A stretch of DNA of 64,000 nt from RPQJ01 sp963731105 (lineage in GTDB: Bacteria > Pseudomonadota > Gammaproteobacteria > Steroidobacterales > Steroidobacteraceae), in assembly GCA_963731105.1 (NCBI GenBank), contig CAVSUM010000001.1, forward strand, positions 62,001 through 126,000. The letters run 5' to 3'. The notes under the pieces were generated by a model. The model was not told the DNA's origin, ran no database searches, and worked only from the letters and a program-made list of their open reading frames with translations. Numbering within the stretch: position 1 is the stretch's first letter; every line of letters begins with the position of its first letter. The position numbers and the translations under genes were made by a program. Positions 33,385 through 42,415 of this stretch are shown piece by piece.

Positions 33385-34579
33385 GGTAGTCCGCCCTCTG
33401 CACCACGTTGTGATGATAACCGGCCGGGTTGTGCACCAGCGTCTCCGGCTGGGTCGCGCCGTCGCGTGCCACCGCTCGCGCCAGCACCGTCACCGGGCCG
33501 GTTGCCTTCGGCTTGACGTCGTAGCGCCACTGCCGCCAGGAATATCGGCCCAGCTCGCGGCCGAGTCTTGCCTCGCGCCAACTCGCCCCGCCGTCGAGCG
33601 AGACCTCGACCCTGCGGATGCCCGAGCCACCGTCCCAGGCGATGCCCATCACTTCGGCGTGCCGGCCGGCCGCCAGCGTTGCGCCGGGAGCCGGCCCCAC
33701 GATCAGCGTGTTGACCTTGATCGCGGTGATCGGTGAGTTCTGCTCGGTGTCCTGCGAATCGAATCCGCTCGCCCCGAACATGCCCTTCGGCACGCGGTAT
33801 GCGGTCTTCATCCAGAAGCCGTCGAACGGCTTGTCGCTGATGGTGAGGTCGACGACGGCCTTGATCCAGTACGTTGCGGTCCAGCCGGGCGCGACGATGC
33901 GCGCCGGAAAGCCATTCCAGGCCGACAGTGGCGCGCCATTCATCTCGAATGCGAGCAGCGTATCGGGATCGAGCGCCTTCCACATCGGCAGGCTCTTCAC
34001 GAAGTCCGGCGCGGTGAGCATCGGCGCATCCGCGCCGTTGCCAACCACCTCGAGCGCGCCCGGCGCGATGCCGGCATCCTCCAGCACGTCCTTGAGGCGC
34101 ACCCCGCCCCAAACCGCGTTGCCCATCGCACCGTAGCCCCACTGCACGCCGGGCACGTGCGGTGCGAACAGCCCGCGCCGGTTGCCGGAACACTGATTGA
34201 CCGCGGCGACCTCGTGCCGCTTGAAGCGACGCAGCAGCTCGGCGTGCGTGTATTCGCGCGGCTTCTGCGCCGCAGGGCCCGCGACGCGCAGTCGCCAGTC
34301 GGCCAGCGCCAGCTCGGGTACGCCGCCGTGCCAGCGGACGTAGAACGCGTCGTTCGGCGTGAATGCCTCGCCGAACAGCTCGACCGGCGTCTCGAAATTG
34401 GGTGGGCGGAAAGTGCGCCTGATCAGCGGCCGCTTGCCCGGCAGCGTGTCGAGCGCGCTGCTCGCGACGGTGCCGGCCGGCAGACCGCCGGTTGCGGCGC
34501 TGGCAACACCCAGGCGCGGCAGCAGCAGGCCGGCCGCGACGGTGCTCGAAGAGCCCAGCAGGAACTTGCGTCGATCCAT
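33374..34579 (-). CDS. sorA: SorA-like periplasmic sulfite dehydrogenase, molybdenum subunit
   Basis: A 401-residue sulfite-oxidase-family protein. A twin-arginine signal starts the protein (MDRRKFLLG). The Mo-binding domain carries the ligand cysteine Cys130 in VNQCSGNRRGLF, and a C-terminal dimerisation domain contains the WDGGSGIRRVEVSLDGG motif. It oxidises sulfite to sulfate with cytochrome c as acceptor. The cytochrome partner overlaps downstream. An imperfect operator-like palindrome lies about 91 bases upstream. A SoxC-like role is less likely because the partner is the small SorB type. Confidence 0.88.
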   Translation of the reverse strand: MDRRKFLLGSSSTVAAGLLLPRLGVASAATGGLPAGTVASSALDTLPGKRPLIRRTFRPPNFETPVELFGEAFTPNDAFYVRWHGGVPELALADWRLRVAGPAAQKPREYTHAELLRRFKRHEVAAVNQCSGNRRGLFAPHVPGVQWGYGAMGNAVWGGVRLKDVLEDAGIAPGALEVVGNGADAPMLTAPDFVKSLPMWKALDPDTLLAFEMNGAPLSAWNGFPARIVAPGWTATYWIKAVVDLTISDKPFDGFWMKTAYRVPKGMFGASGFDSQDTEQNSPITAIKVNTLIVGPAPGATLAAGRHAEVMGIAWDGGSGIRRVEVSLDGGASWREARLGRELGRYSWRQWRYDVKPKATGPVTVLARAVARDGATQPETLVHNPAGYHHNVVQRADYHVA

Positions 34580-34669
34580 GTCATCCCCCGGGTCCGCGCT
34601 GACACCGGGTCATTTCATGGCAAACCGCTGCCATACGCAAGTGCGGCGACGCGCTGCGCCGCAGCATCC

Positions 34670-34685
34670 ATCAGGCATTGCTAAT
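34670..34685. promoter_or_regulatory. Operator-like site ATCAG-N6-CTAAT upstream of sorA
   Basis: ATCAG (34670-34674), GCATTG, CTAAT (34681-34685), one base off the exact palindrome. It lies 91 bases before the sorA ATG and overlaps the stop of the hicA-like gene. Weaker evidence than the exact copies. Confidence 0.4.
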
Positions 34686-34965
34686 GTGCCTGGTGCGCCT
34701 CGCCGTATTGCGAAGGCGTCATGCGCGCGTGCGCCAGGTATTCGCGCAGGTGCCGCACGGCGCTGCGGTCGAGCGTATTGCCGTGGTGCGGCCGGTGCAG
34801 GATGCCCTCCGCACCATTGAGCCTCACGCGGATGCGGGCACCCGACAGCTGCTCGATGTCAGCCCCGACGTGGCTCAGCAGCGACTCGATTTCGCGCCAG
34901 TGGATGTTGCAGCTGATCGGATCGTGGAAGATCGTGCGCAGCAGTTGCTCGTGCTTGTGACTCAT
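34681..34965 (-). CDS. Solitary HicA-like toxin-fold protein
   Basis: A 94-residue protein resembling the HicA mRNA interferase group (double-stranded RNA-binding fold). Visible features are NIHWREIESLLSHVGAD, an arginine-rich strand ARIRVRLNG and the catalytic-type His in LHRPHHGN. No HicB antitoxin gene is adjacent, so it may be a domesticated solo copy. Transcribed leftward towards sorA. Confidence 0.6.
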   Translation of the reverse strand: MSHKHEQLLRTIFHDPISCNIHWREIESLLSHVGADIEQLSGARIRVRLNGAEGILHRPHHGNTLDRSAVRHLREYLAHARMTPSQYGEAHQAH

Positions 34966-35131
34966 GACGCCGACCGCACGGCGGGCAGTGCCACTGCCCG
35001 TGGTGGCGACCTATTTTGCGTGCCGCGTCGGCGCCGCCCAGCGGTGGATAACACCTAGGCACGGCGGCCAACGGCCGGCGCAGCATGTAGTCGCGCGGCG
35101 CCTGCTGGCACGGGCCGCGCGAGCCCGAGCC

Positions 35132-38100
35132 ATGAGTGTCCTTCGCGCCCGAAACTGGCTGCCCAGGCTGCTCGGCATCGCCATGCTCGGCGCGGTCGTC
35201 GCCGCCGTATTGCATGTCGCCGAGGAGCAGGCATTCCTGCAGCTCCTCGAGCGGGCCGAGCCGGCATGGCTGTTCGTTGCGCTGGCACTGCAGGCGGCAA
35301 CCTACTTCGCGCAATCGGCCACCTGGCTGATCGTGCTGCGCCGGGCGGGCACGCGGGTCCCGTTAGGCTACGCGGTTGCGCTCAGCCTGCAGAAGCTGTT
35401 CGTGGACCAGGCGCTGCCGTCCGCGGGATTGAGCGGCACCGCGGCAGTAATGCAGTCGCTCGGGCAACGTGGGGTACCGCGGCCGGCAGTCGTCGCCGCG
35501 GTCGCGGTAGACGTCGGCTGCTACTTTGCGGCCTACGTGCTGTGCCTCGGCGCGGCGCTGCTCGTGCTGGTGCGCGGCGGACATGCGAGCAGCCTGGTGG
35601 TCGCGGCCGCGGCAATGTTTCTGCTGTTTGGCACCGCGCTGGCAACGACGGTACTCACGCTATCGGGCCGGCCGGCGGGGGCACGCCTGCAGGCCATGCA
35701 GCGCATCCCCGCTGCAGGTCACGCGCTGCAGCTGCTGCGCGAGGCCGACCCGCACCTGGCACGGGATCCGCGACTACTGCTGCGCGCCGCCTTACTGCAG
35801 TTGTCGATCTTCCTGCTGGACGCCGCCACCCTGTGGGTGCTGATCCGCGCGCTGGGTGTGGCGCCGAGGCCGGGGGCCGTGTTCGCGAGCTTCATGCTCG
35901 CCTCGCTGCTGCGCACGGTCGGCTTCATGCCCGGCGGTCTTGGCACCTTCGAGGCGGCGGCCGTGTCGGCGCTGACGCTGTCAGGCATCCCGCCGGCGGT
36001 CAGCCTGTCGGCGACGCTGCTGTTCCGCGGGCTGAGCTTCTGGCTGCCGATGTTGCCGGGCCTCGCGATCGCTCGCCACGTGCTGTCGCCCGTGCGTCAC
36101 GGTCCCGCGCGCGCGACCACCGCGGCGTGGTGGACGATGCCGGCGGAACAGGCGACGAGCGAGCTGGGTGCCACGCCGCAGGGCCTGGCCGCGGACGAGG
36201 CACGCCGGCGACTCGAACGATACGGGCCGAATGCGGTTGGCGAACACGCCGAGCTCAGCCGGCAAGACACGCTGTTGAACCAGTTGAAGAGCCCATTGCT
36301 GCTGTTGCTGCTGTTCGCGGCTGCCGTCTCGGTCGCTACCGGCGAATGGGTCGACGCATCCATCGTCCTCGCGATCGTGCTGGCCAGCGCCGGGATCGGC
36401 TACAGCCGCGAGTACCGGGCCAACACTGCGGCCGCACGCCTGCGCGCCCGGGTGCAGATCCATGCGGCCGTGCTGCGCGACGGCGCGCGGCAGCCCGTGC
36501 CGGTGCAGGAGGTCGTGCCGGGCGACGTCGTGCTGCTGTCGGCCGGCAGCATCGTTCCCGCCGACGGCCTGCTGCTCGAAGCCACCGACTTCTTCGTCAA
36601 CGAGGCCGTGCTGACCGGCGAGAGCTACCCGGTGCGCAAGCAGTCGGGCACGGTGCCGGCGGACGCGCCGCTCGCACGGCGCGGCAACAGTGTCTTCCTC
36701 GGCACCAACGTGCGCAGCGGCAGTGCCCGGCTGCTGGTCGCCGCCACCGGACCGGCGACGGAGTTCGGCGCCATCGCGCACCGGCTCGAATTGCGACCGC
36801 CGGAAACCGAGTTCGATCGCGGCATCCGCCAGTTCGGCCACCTGCTGCTCGCCGCCATGACGGTGCTGACGGTCAGCGTGCTGGTGGTCAACCTGCTGCT
36901 CGACCGCCCGCTGGTCGAGACGCTGCTGTTCTCGATCGCGCTGGCGGTCGGCCTGAGCCCGGAACTGCTGCCGGCGATCCTGAGCGTCAACCTGGCACGC
37001 GGCGCTCACGCCCTCGCCGCCCACGGTGTGCTGGTGCGGCGGCTGCCGGCCATCGAGAACCTCGGCAGCATGGACGTGTTGTGCACCGACAAGACTGGCA
37101 CGCTCACCGAAGGTGTCGTCACGCTCGACGGAGCCTGGGACGGAGCGGGAGCGCCGGCACCAGCGGTGCTCGAGCTGGCCGCGACCAACGCAGCGTTGCA
37201 GACCGGGCTCGACAACCCACTTGACGAGGCAATCACACAGGCCCACCCGGCGCCGCCGACCGGGGTGGCGAAACTGGGCGAGGTGCCTTACGACTTCATA
37301 CGCAAGCGCCTGAGCGTCGTGGTGCGCGACGCGACGGGACCGCTGCTCGTGACCAAGGGCGCGCTCGAGCCGGTGCTGTCCGTCTGCACGACGCAGCGTG
37401 ACGGCTCGGCTCTCGACGAGGCACGGCGCCTGCAACTGCGCGCACGTGCCGGCGCGTGGGCCGAACATGGCATCCGTACCCTGGCAGTCGCTACGCGCCG
37501 CCTGTCCGAGAAGGCGGTCTACGGGCGCGACGACGAAGCCGGGCTGCGCTTCGAGGGCTTCCTCACCTTCCTCGATCGCCCCAAGCTCGGTGTCGGCGAC
37601 GCGTTGCGGGGGCTCGCGCAGCTCGGCGTGCAGGTGAAGCTCATCACCGGCGACGCCGGCGCAGTGGCCCGGCACGTCGCAGCTGCCGTCGGCATGCCGG
37701 GCGAGCGCGTGTTGAGCGGGGCGCAGCTCGACGAACTGCACGACGAGGCGCTGTGGCACGCAGCGGAGCGCACCGACCTGTTCGTCGAGGTCGACCCCAA
37801 CCAGAAAGAGCGCATCATCCGCGCTCTCCGGCGCACCGGCCACGTGGTCGGGTTCCTCGGCGACGGCATCAACGACGCACCGGCCATGCACGCCGCCGAC
37901 ACCAGCCTCTCGGTCGAGGGTGCGGTCGACGTGGCACGCGAAGCCGCCGACTTTGTCCTGCTCGAGCGCGACCTCGACGTGATCCTGCGCGGCATTGCCG
38001 AGGGGCGGCGCACGTTCGCCAACACGCTCAAGTACATCCTGACCACCACCAGCGCCAACCTCGGCAACATGATCAGCATGGCGGTGGCCTCGCTGTTCCT

Positions 38101-38641
38101 GCCGTTCCTGCCGCTGCTCGCGGGCCAGATTCTGCTCAACAATTTCCTTTCCGACGTGCCCGCGATCGGCATTGCCGACGACGCCGTCGACCCGGAGCTC
38201 GTCGCCCGGCCGCGCCGCTGGGACATGCCGTTCGTGCGTCGCTTCATGGTCGAGTTCGGGCTGCTGAGCTCGCTGTTCGACGCGCTCACGTTTGCCGTTC
38301 TGCTATGGCTGTTCGCCGCCGGCGCCGAGCTGTTCCGCACCGGCTGGTTCGTGGAGTCGCTGCTCACCGAGCTGGCAGTCGCCCTCGTGGTGCGCACGCG
38401 GCGGCCGTCGTGGCGCAGCCGACCGGGCGCGCTGCTGCTGTGGAGCACAATTGCGGTCGGCATCCTGGCGTTCGTCATCCCGTACCTGCCGCATGCCGGG
38501 GCGCTCGGCTTCACGCCGTTGCCGGCCACCGTGGTGCTGGCGCTGCTCGCGATCGCCGCGCTGTACGTTGCCGCCACCGAATGGTTGAAGGCCGTTTTCT
38601 ATCGGCGCGAGGATGCGCGGCAGGCCGGCGTGCACGCTTGA
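35132..38641 (+). CDS. Fusion of flippase-like (LPG-synthase TM/UPF0104) domain with P-type cation ATPase
   Basis: One uninterrupted 1169-residue frame. Residues ~1-325 form eight or so helices of the lysylphosphatidylglycerol-synthase-TM/flippase-like family (QSATWLIVLRRAG, LPSAGLSGTAAVMQSLG, FMPGGLGTFEAAAVSAL). From ~340 it is a full MgtA-like P-type ATPase. The cation-ATPase N-domain is RRRLERYGPNAVGEH, the phosphorylation site is TDKTGTLTEG with Asp about 653, then LGDGINDAPAMHAAD, and the C-terminal helices end about residue 1160. The start ATG is the first that keeps the N-terminal domain intact. It probably transports Mg2+ or another divalent cation; the meaning of the fusion is unknown. 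Confidence 0.85.
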   Translation: MSVLRARNWLPRLLGIAMLGAVVAAVLHVAEEQAFLQLLERAEPAWLFVALALQAATYFAQSATWLIVLRRAGTRVPLGYAVALSLQKLFVDQALPSAGLSGTAAVMQSLGQRGVPRPAVVAAVAVDVGCYFAAYVLCLGAALLVLVRGGHASSLVVAAAAMFLLFGTALATTVLTLSGRPAGARLQAMQRIPAAGHALQLLREADPHLARDPRLLLRAALLQLSIFLLDAATLWVLIRALGVAPRPGAVFASFMLASLLRTVGFMPGGLGTFEAAAVSALTLSGIPPAVSLSATLLFRGLSFWLPMLPGLAIARHVLSPVRHGPARATTAAWWTMPAEQATSELGATPQGLAADEARRRLERYGPNAVGEHAELSRQDTLLNQLKSPLLLLLLFAAAVSVATGEWVDASIVLAIVLASAGIGYSREYRANTAAARLRARVQIHAAVLRDGARQPVPVQEVVPGDVVLLSAGSIVPADGLLLEATDFFVNEAVLTGESYPVRKQSGTVPADAPLARRGNSVFLGTNVRSGSARLLVAATGPATEFGAIAHRLELRPPETEFDRGIRQFGHLLLAAMTVLTVSVLVVNLLLDRPLVETLLFSIALAVGLSPELLPAILSVNLARGAHALAAHGVLVRRLPAIENLGSMDVLCTDKTGTLTEGVVTLDGAWDGAGAPAPAVLELAATNAALQTGLDNPLDEAITQAHPAPPTGVAKLGEVPYDFIRKRLSVVVRDATGPLLVTKGALEPVLSVCTTQRDGSALDEARRLQLRARAGAWAEHGIRTLAVATRRLSEKAVYGRDDEAGLRFEGFLTFLDRPKLGVGDALRGLAQLGVQVKLITGDAGAVARHVAAAVGMPGERVLSGAQLDELHDEALWHAAERTDLFVEVDPNQKERIIRALRRTGHVVGFLGDGINDAPAMHAADTSLSVEGAVDVAREAADFVLLERDLDVILRGIAEGRRTFANTLKYILTTTSANLGNMISMAVASLFLPFLPLLAGQILLNNFLSDVPAIGIADDAVDPELVARPRRWDMPFVRRFMVEFGLLSSLFDALTFAVLLWLFAAGAELFRTGWFVESLLTELAVALVVRTRRPSWRSRPGALLLWSTIAVGILAFVIPYLPHAGALGFTPLPATVVLALLAIAALYVAATEWLKAVFYRREDARQAGVHA

Positions 38642-38700
38642 CACCACCGGCGCGCCGGTAGACTTTGGCGCGCACGCGAGCCTGGGACGGGGGAAGCGTC

Positions 38701-39837
38701 TTGTGCACTCGGATCGTGAACGGCAGCCTGGTCGCGATGCTGGTGATTCTCATCGCCGCCTGCGGTCGCGAGCTCCCGGCTCCAGCGGCAGGCACGGCCG
38801 CAGACGGCGCTGCAGCCCCGGTCGTCAACGTCTACAACTGGGCCGACTACGTCGACCCCACCGCACTCCGGGACTTCACCGCAGCGACCGGCATCCGAGT
38901 CAACTACGACACCTACGACAGCCAGGAGATGCTCGAGACCAAGCTGCTGGCCGGTGGGTCCGGCTACGACGTGGTGGTGGTCGGCGGCAATTTCCTCGAG
39001 CGCCTCGTCCCCGCCGGGGTGTTCCGGGAACTGGACCAGCAACAGCTGCCCGGCCGCGCCAACCTCGATCCGCGGCTGATGGCGATCATCGCCCAGTTCG
39101 ATCCGGGCAACGCTCATGCCGTGGGCTACACGTGGGGTACAGTTGGAATCGGCTATGACGCGGCCCGCGTCGGCGAGCTTGCGCCCGATGCGCCGCTCGA
39201 CAGCTGGCAACTCGCGCAGGACCCGGCCCTGCTGCAACGCCTCGCGGGTTGTGGCGTGTCGGTGATCGACTCGCCCAGCGACGTCATCGCTGCGGTGCTC
39301 GCGTCGCTCGGCTTCGATGCCAACCGGCCGGCGCCGGCACAGCTCGCGGCGGCCGAGCGAGTGCTGCTGGCGATGCGACCGTACGTGCGCAAGGTCGACG
39401 CCGGCAGCCAGATCAACGACCTTGCCGGGGGATCGATCTGCCTGCTGGTGACATGGAACACGAACGTGCACGTTGCCCGCACGCGTGCGGTCGAAGCCGG
39501 GGTGGCGGCGGACTTCCACTACGTCGTGCCGCGCGAAGGATCTGTCGCCTGGTTCGACACACTCGCCATACCGGCCGATGCACCACACCCGCAGGCAGCG
39601 CATGCATTCATCGAGTTCATGCTGCGTCCGGACATTGCGGCTCGCAACGCGAACTTCATCGGCAGCGCGACCGTGAACGCCGCGGCGACGCCGCTGGTGG
39701 ACCCGCGGCTGCGAGGCGACCCGGGCGTCTATCCCGGGCCGGAGTTGCTTGGCAGGCTGCAGCCGCTGCGTGCGCGCTCGCAGGCGCAGAGCCGCGAGGA
39801 AAACCGCATCTGGTCGCGCTTCAAGACCGGGCAGTAG
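38701..39837 (+). CDS. PotF/SpuD-like polyamine-binding lipoprotein (orphan)
   Basis: About 378 residues from TTG 38701, which follows GGGGGAAG. An upstream start would lengthen the signal region without a ribosome site. The lipobox LIAAC gives a lipid-anchored periplasmic protein. The mature start NVYNWADYVDPTALRDF and SGYDVVVVGGNFLERL are hallmarks of putrescine/spermidine-binding proteins. No ABC permease or ATPase gene is adjacent, so it may work with a distant transporter or act as a sensor. The 3' end overlaps the convergent pirin gene. Confidence 0.8.
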   Translation: MCTRIVNGSLVAMLVILIAACGRELPAPAAGTAADGAAAPVVNVYNWADYVDPTALRDFTAATGIRVNYDTYDSQEMLETKLLAGGSGYDVVVVGGNFLERLVPAGVFRELDQQQLPGRANLDPRLMAIIAQFDPGNAHAVGYTWGTVGIGYDAARVGELAPDAPLDSWQLAQDPALLQRLAGCGVSVIDSPSDVIAAVLASLGFDANRPAPAQLAAAERVLLAMRPYVRKVDAGSQINDLAGGSICLLVTWNTNVHVARTRAVEAGVAADFHYVVPREGSVAWFDTLAIPADAPHPQAAHAFIEFMLRPDIAARNANFIGSATVNAAATPLVDPRLRGDPGVYPGPELLGRLQPLRARSQAQSREENRIWSRFKTGQ

Positions 39838-40711
39838 CCAGCAGCCGGCCGGACTGGTAGTCGCGGATCGCCTGCTCGATCTCGGCCACCGAGTTCATGA
39901 CGAATGGTCCGTACTGCACCACCGGCTCGCCGATCGGCTTGCCGGCCAGGAACAGCAGCCTGGCGCCGGCCTCGCCCGCCACGATGCGCACCGCGTCGCC
40001 GGGCGTCAGCAGCCCCGCGGCGCGTTGGGGCAGCGATCGCGCGTCCTCTCCGACCAAGGCCGCGCCTTCGTACACGTACAGGAACGCGTTGTGGCCGTGC
40101 GGCGTCGGGATGTCCACGCTGGCGCCTGCGGGCAACCTCACGTCGTAGTACAGCGGCTCAGTCGACAGGCCACCGACCGGCCCGGCCGTCACGACGCCGG
40201 CCTGCGCAAAGCTGCCGGCAATCACGCGCAGCTCGCCGCCACCCTCGAGCGCCACGGTCGGAATGTCGTGCGACGGGATGTCACGCCACGCCGCAGGCCG
40301 CATTTTTTCGCGCGCCGGCAGGTTGATCCACAGCTGGAAGCCGCGCATGCGCCCTGCCGCCTGCTGCGGCATCTCGGAATGGATGATGCCGTGGCCGGCC
40401 GTCATCCACTGCGCGTCGCCGGGCCCGAGGTCGCCGCGGTTGCCGAGCACGTCCTCGTGGCGCATGCGGCCGTCGAGCATGTAGGTGACGGTCTCGAAGC
40501 CGCGGTGCGGATGGTCCGGGAAGCCCGCGAGGTAGTCGTTCGGGTCGTCCGAGAAGAACTCGTCGAGCATCAGGAACGGGTCGAAGCGCAACTGCGGGCG
40601 CGCGCCGAGGCTGCGCCGCAGCTTCACGCCGGCGCCGTCCGACGCGGCGATGGACTCGATCACGGCCTGCAGCTTCCTGTTCACGACGACCTCCACGCGC
40701 GAGCGGCTCAC
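39821..40711 (-). CDS. Pirin family protein
   Basis: A 296-residue bicupin. The N-cupin metal motif HPHRGFETVTYML and the later HGIIHSEMP supply the His/Glu ligands of pirins. Some pirins have quercetin 2,3-dioxygenase activity or modulate redox enzymes. The GTG start overlaps the azoreductase stop (GTGA), so the two are a coupled pair, as is common for pirin-azoR operons answering electrophile or quinone stress. Confidence 0.88.
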   Translation of the reverse strand: MSRSRVEVVVNRKLQAVIESIAASDGAGVKLRRSLGARPQLRFDPFLMLDEFFSDDPNDYLAGFPDHPHRGFETVTYMLDGRMRHEDVLGNRGDLGPGDAQWMTAGHGIIHSEMPQQAAGRMRGFQLWINLPAREKMRPAAWRDIPSHDIPTVALEGGGELRVIAGSFAQAGVVTAGPVGGLSTEPLYYDVRLPAGASVDIPTPHGHNAFLYVYEGAALVGEDARSLPQRAAGLLTPGDAVRIVAGEAGARLLFLAGKPIGEPVVQYGPFVMNSVAEIEQAIRDYQSGRLLATARS

Positions 40712-41310
40712 GCGGCAATCTGGCCGATGCGGGCGACGGCCGCGGCCAGCGCCTCGTTCCGGCTCTGCTCGCCGAGCGCGAGGCCTTCAGCGTAAATGAA
40801 CTCGACGTCGCGGATGCCGATGAAACCGAGGAACTGGCGCACGAACCCGGTCTGCAGATCGGTCGCGGTGCCGGCATGCTTGCCGCCACGCGTCGCGAAC
40901 ACGTAGGCCTGCTTGCCGGTGAGCAGGCCCACCGGACCGTCGGCCGTGTAGCGGAACGTGACGCCGGCACGGGCCACGTGGTCGAAGTAAGCCTTGAGGG
41001 TCGACGGCACGCCGAAGTTGTACATCGGCAGGCCGATGACCAGCACGTCGGCACGGCGCAGCTCGTCGATCAATGCGTCCGATTCCGCCACCAGTCGCTG
41101 CTGCTCGAGTGTGCGCTGCGATGCAGGCGTGCCGAACGCCGTGAACCGCTCGGCAGTCAGGTGCGGCACCGGCGGCTCCTGCGCCAGGTCGCGCTTGACG
41201 ACCTTGCCGCCGCCGGCCTCGGCCAGGGCCTGGGAAAACTCGGTCGCGAGCCGGGATGACTGCCCCTGCTCGCCGAACAGGCTGGTGGTCAACTGGAGGA
41301 CGGTCTGCAT
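40708..41310 (-). CDS. azoR: FMN-dependent NADH-azoreductase
   Basis: A 200-residue flavodoxin-fold quinone/azo reductase. The FMN site segments LQLTTSLFGEQGQSS and LPMYNFGVPSTLKAYFDHV and the late ATRGGKH are typical of AzoR. The start is ATG 41310; the longer reading lacks a ribosome site. Divergent from a LysR regulator across a long inverted repeat, which suggests regulation by that protein. Confidence 0.9.
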   Translation of the reverse strand: MQTVLQLTTSLFGEQGQSSRLATEFSQALAEAGGGKVVKRDLAQEPPVPHLTAERFTAFGTPASQRTLEQQRLVAESDALIDELRRADVLVIGLPMYNFGVPSTLKAYFDHVARAGVTFRYTADGPVGLLTGKQAYVFATRGGKHAGTATDLQTGFVRQFLGFIGIRDVEFIYAEGLALGEQSRNEALAAAVARIGQIAA

Positions 41311-41356
41311 GGAAGGGCCCCTGAAGAAAGGAGTGAGATGACTGGGGAGCATTCTC

Positions 41357-41416
41357 CATCTATCCAGTAGATTAAAAAGACGGTATTTTCGGGCTAATCA
41401 ATCTACTGGATAGATG
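41357..41416. promoter_or_regulatory. 17-bp perfect inverted repeat between azoR and LysR gene
   Basis: The left arm at 41357-41373 and the right arm at 41400-41416 are exact reverse complements of 17 bases (core CTATCCAGTAGA), separated by 26 AT-rich bases. The right arm ends two bases before the LysR ATG. Probable dual operator for the divergent pair. Confidence 0.65.
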
Positions 41417-41417
41417 A

Positions 41418-42339
41418 ATGTCCCAGCCAAGAATCACCCTCGACCAATGGGGCGCGCTGGCCGCCGTCGTGGAAGCCGGCGGCTACGCGCAGGCTTCTTC
41501 CCGCCTGCACCGCACCCAGTCCACGGTCACCTACACCATCAAGAAGCTCGAGGACCTGCTCGGCGTGAAGGTGTTCGAGCTGCAGGGTCGCAAGGCCGCA
41601 CTCACACCGATCGGCCAGGTGCTGTACCGGCGCGGCAAGGCGCTGCTCGAGGAGGCCGGCCGCGTCGAGCGCGCCGCCGCCGACCTGGCGCGTGGCTGGG
41701 AACCCGAGATCCGTCTCGCGGCGGACATCATCTTTCCCACCTGGCTGCTGCTCGAGTGCTGCGCGGCCTTCAGTGCCGAGCGTCCCGACATCCGCCTCGA
41801 GCTGATCGAGTCCGTTCTTGGAGGCACCGAGGAAGCGCTCACCGAGGGCCGCGTCGACCTCGCCATCGGCGGCGTCGTCCCGGGCGGGTTCCTCGGCGAT
41901 CCGCTGATGCAGGTGCGCTTCGTGTGCGCCGCGGCGCCCGCGCATCCGCTGCACCAGCTGGGTCGCGACGCTGACACTCGACGACCTGCGCGAGCACCGC
42001 CACCTGGTGGTGCGCGACTCCGGCGCGCTGCGCAGCCGCAGCGGCGGCTGGCTCAACGAGAAGCGCTGGACCGTGTCGCACAAGGCCACCTCGATCCGCG
42101 CGGCCTGCATGGGCCTCGGCTTCGCGTGGTACCCGGAGGAGAACATCCGCGAGGAACTGGCGTCGGGGCGGCTCGCGCCACTGCCGCTCGCCGAGGGACG
42201 GGAGCGCTACGTGACGCTGTACCTCGTGTACGCGGACGCCGAGGCCGCCGGCCCCGGCGCGCGGCGCCTGGCGCAGATCCTGCGCGACAAGGTTGCGGAA
42301 ACCTGCAGGGTGCGCGGCTTGGCGGCGAGCTTCGATTGA
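41418..42339 (+). CDS. LysR-family regulator divergent from azoR, frameshifted
   Basis: About 306 residues. The HTH is in ALAAVVEAGGYAQASSRLHR, then TQSTVTYTIKKLEDLLGVKVF. The effector domain starts at IRLAADIIFPTWLLLECC. A frame break near 41970 separates HPLHQLG from LTLDDLREHRHLVVRDSG, which continues to the stop at 42337-42339. The likely target is the azoR-pirin operon through the shared inverted repeat. Confidence 0.85.
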
Positions 42340-42415
42340 CGGTGGCGCATCGCCCCCTGGCGGAATACCGTATGCCGTCACCAGGCCGCGGTCGCGGCCA
42401 CGAGGAGAGCCAGTC

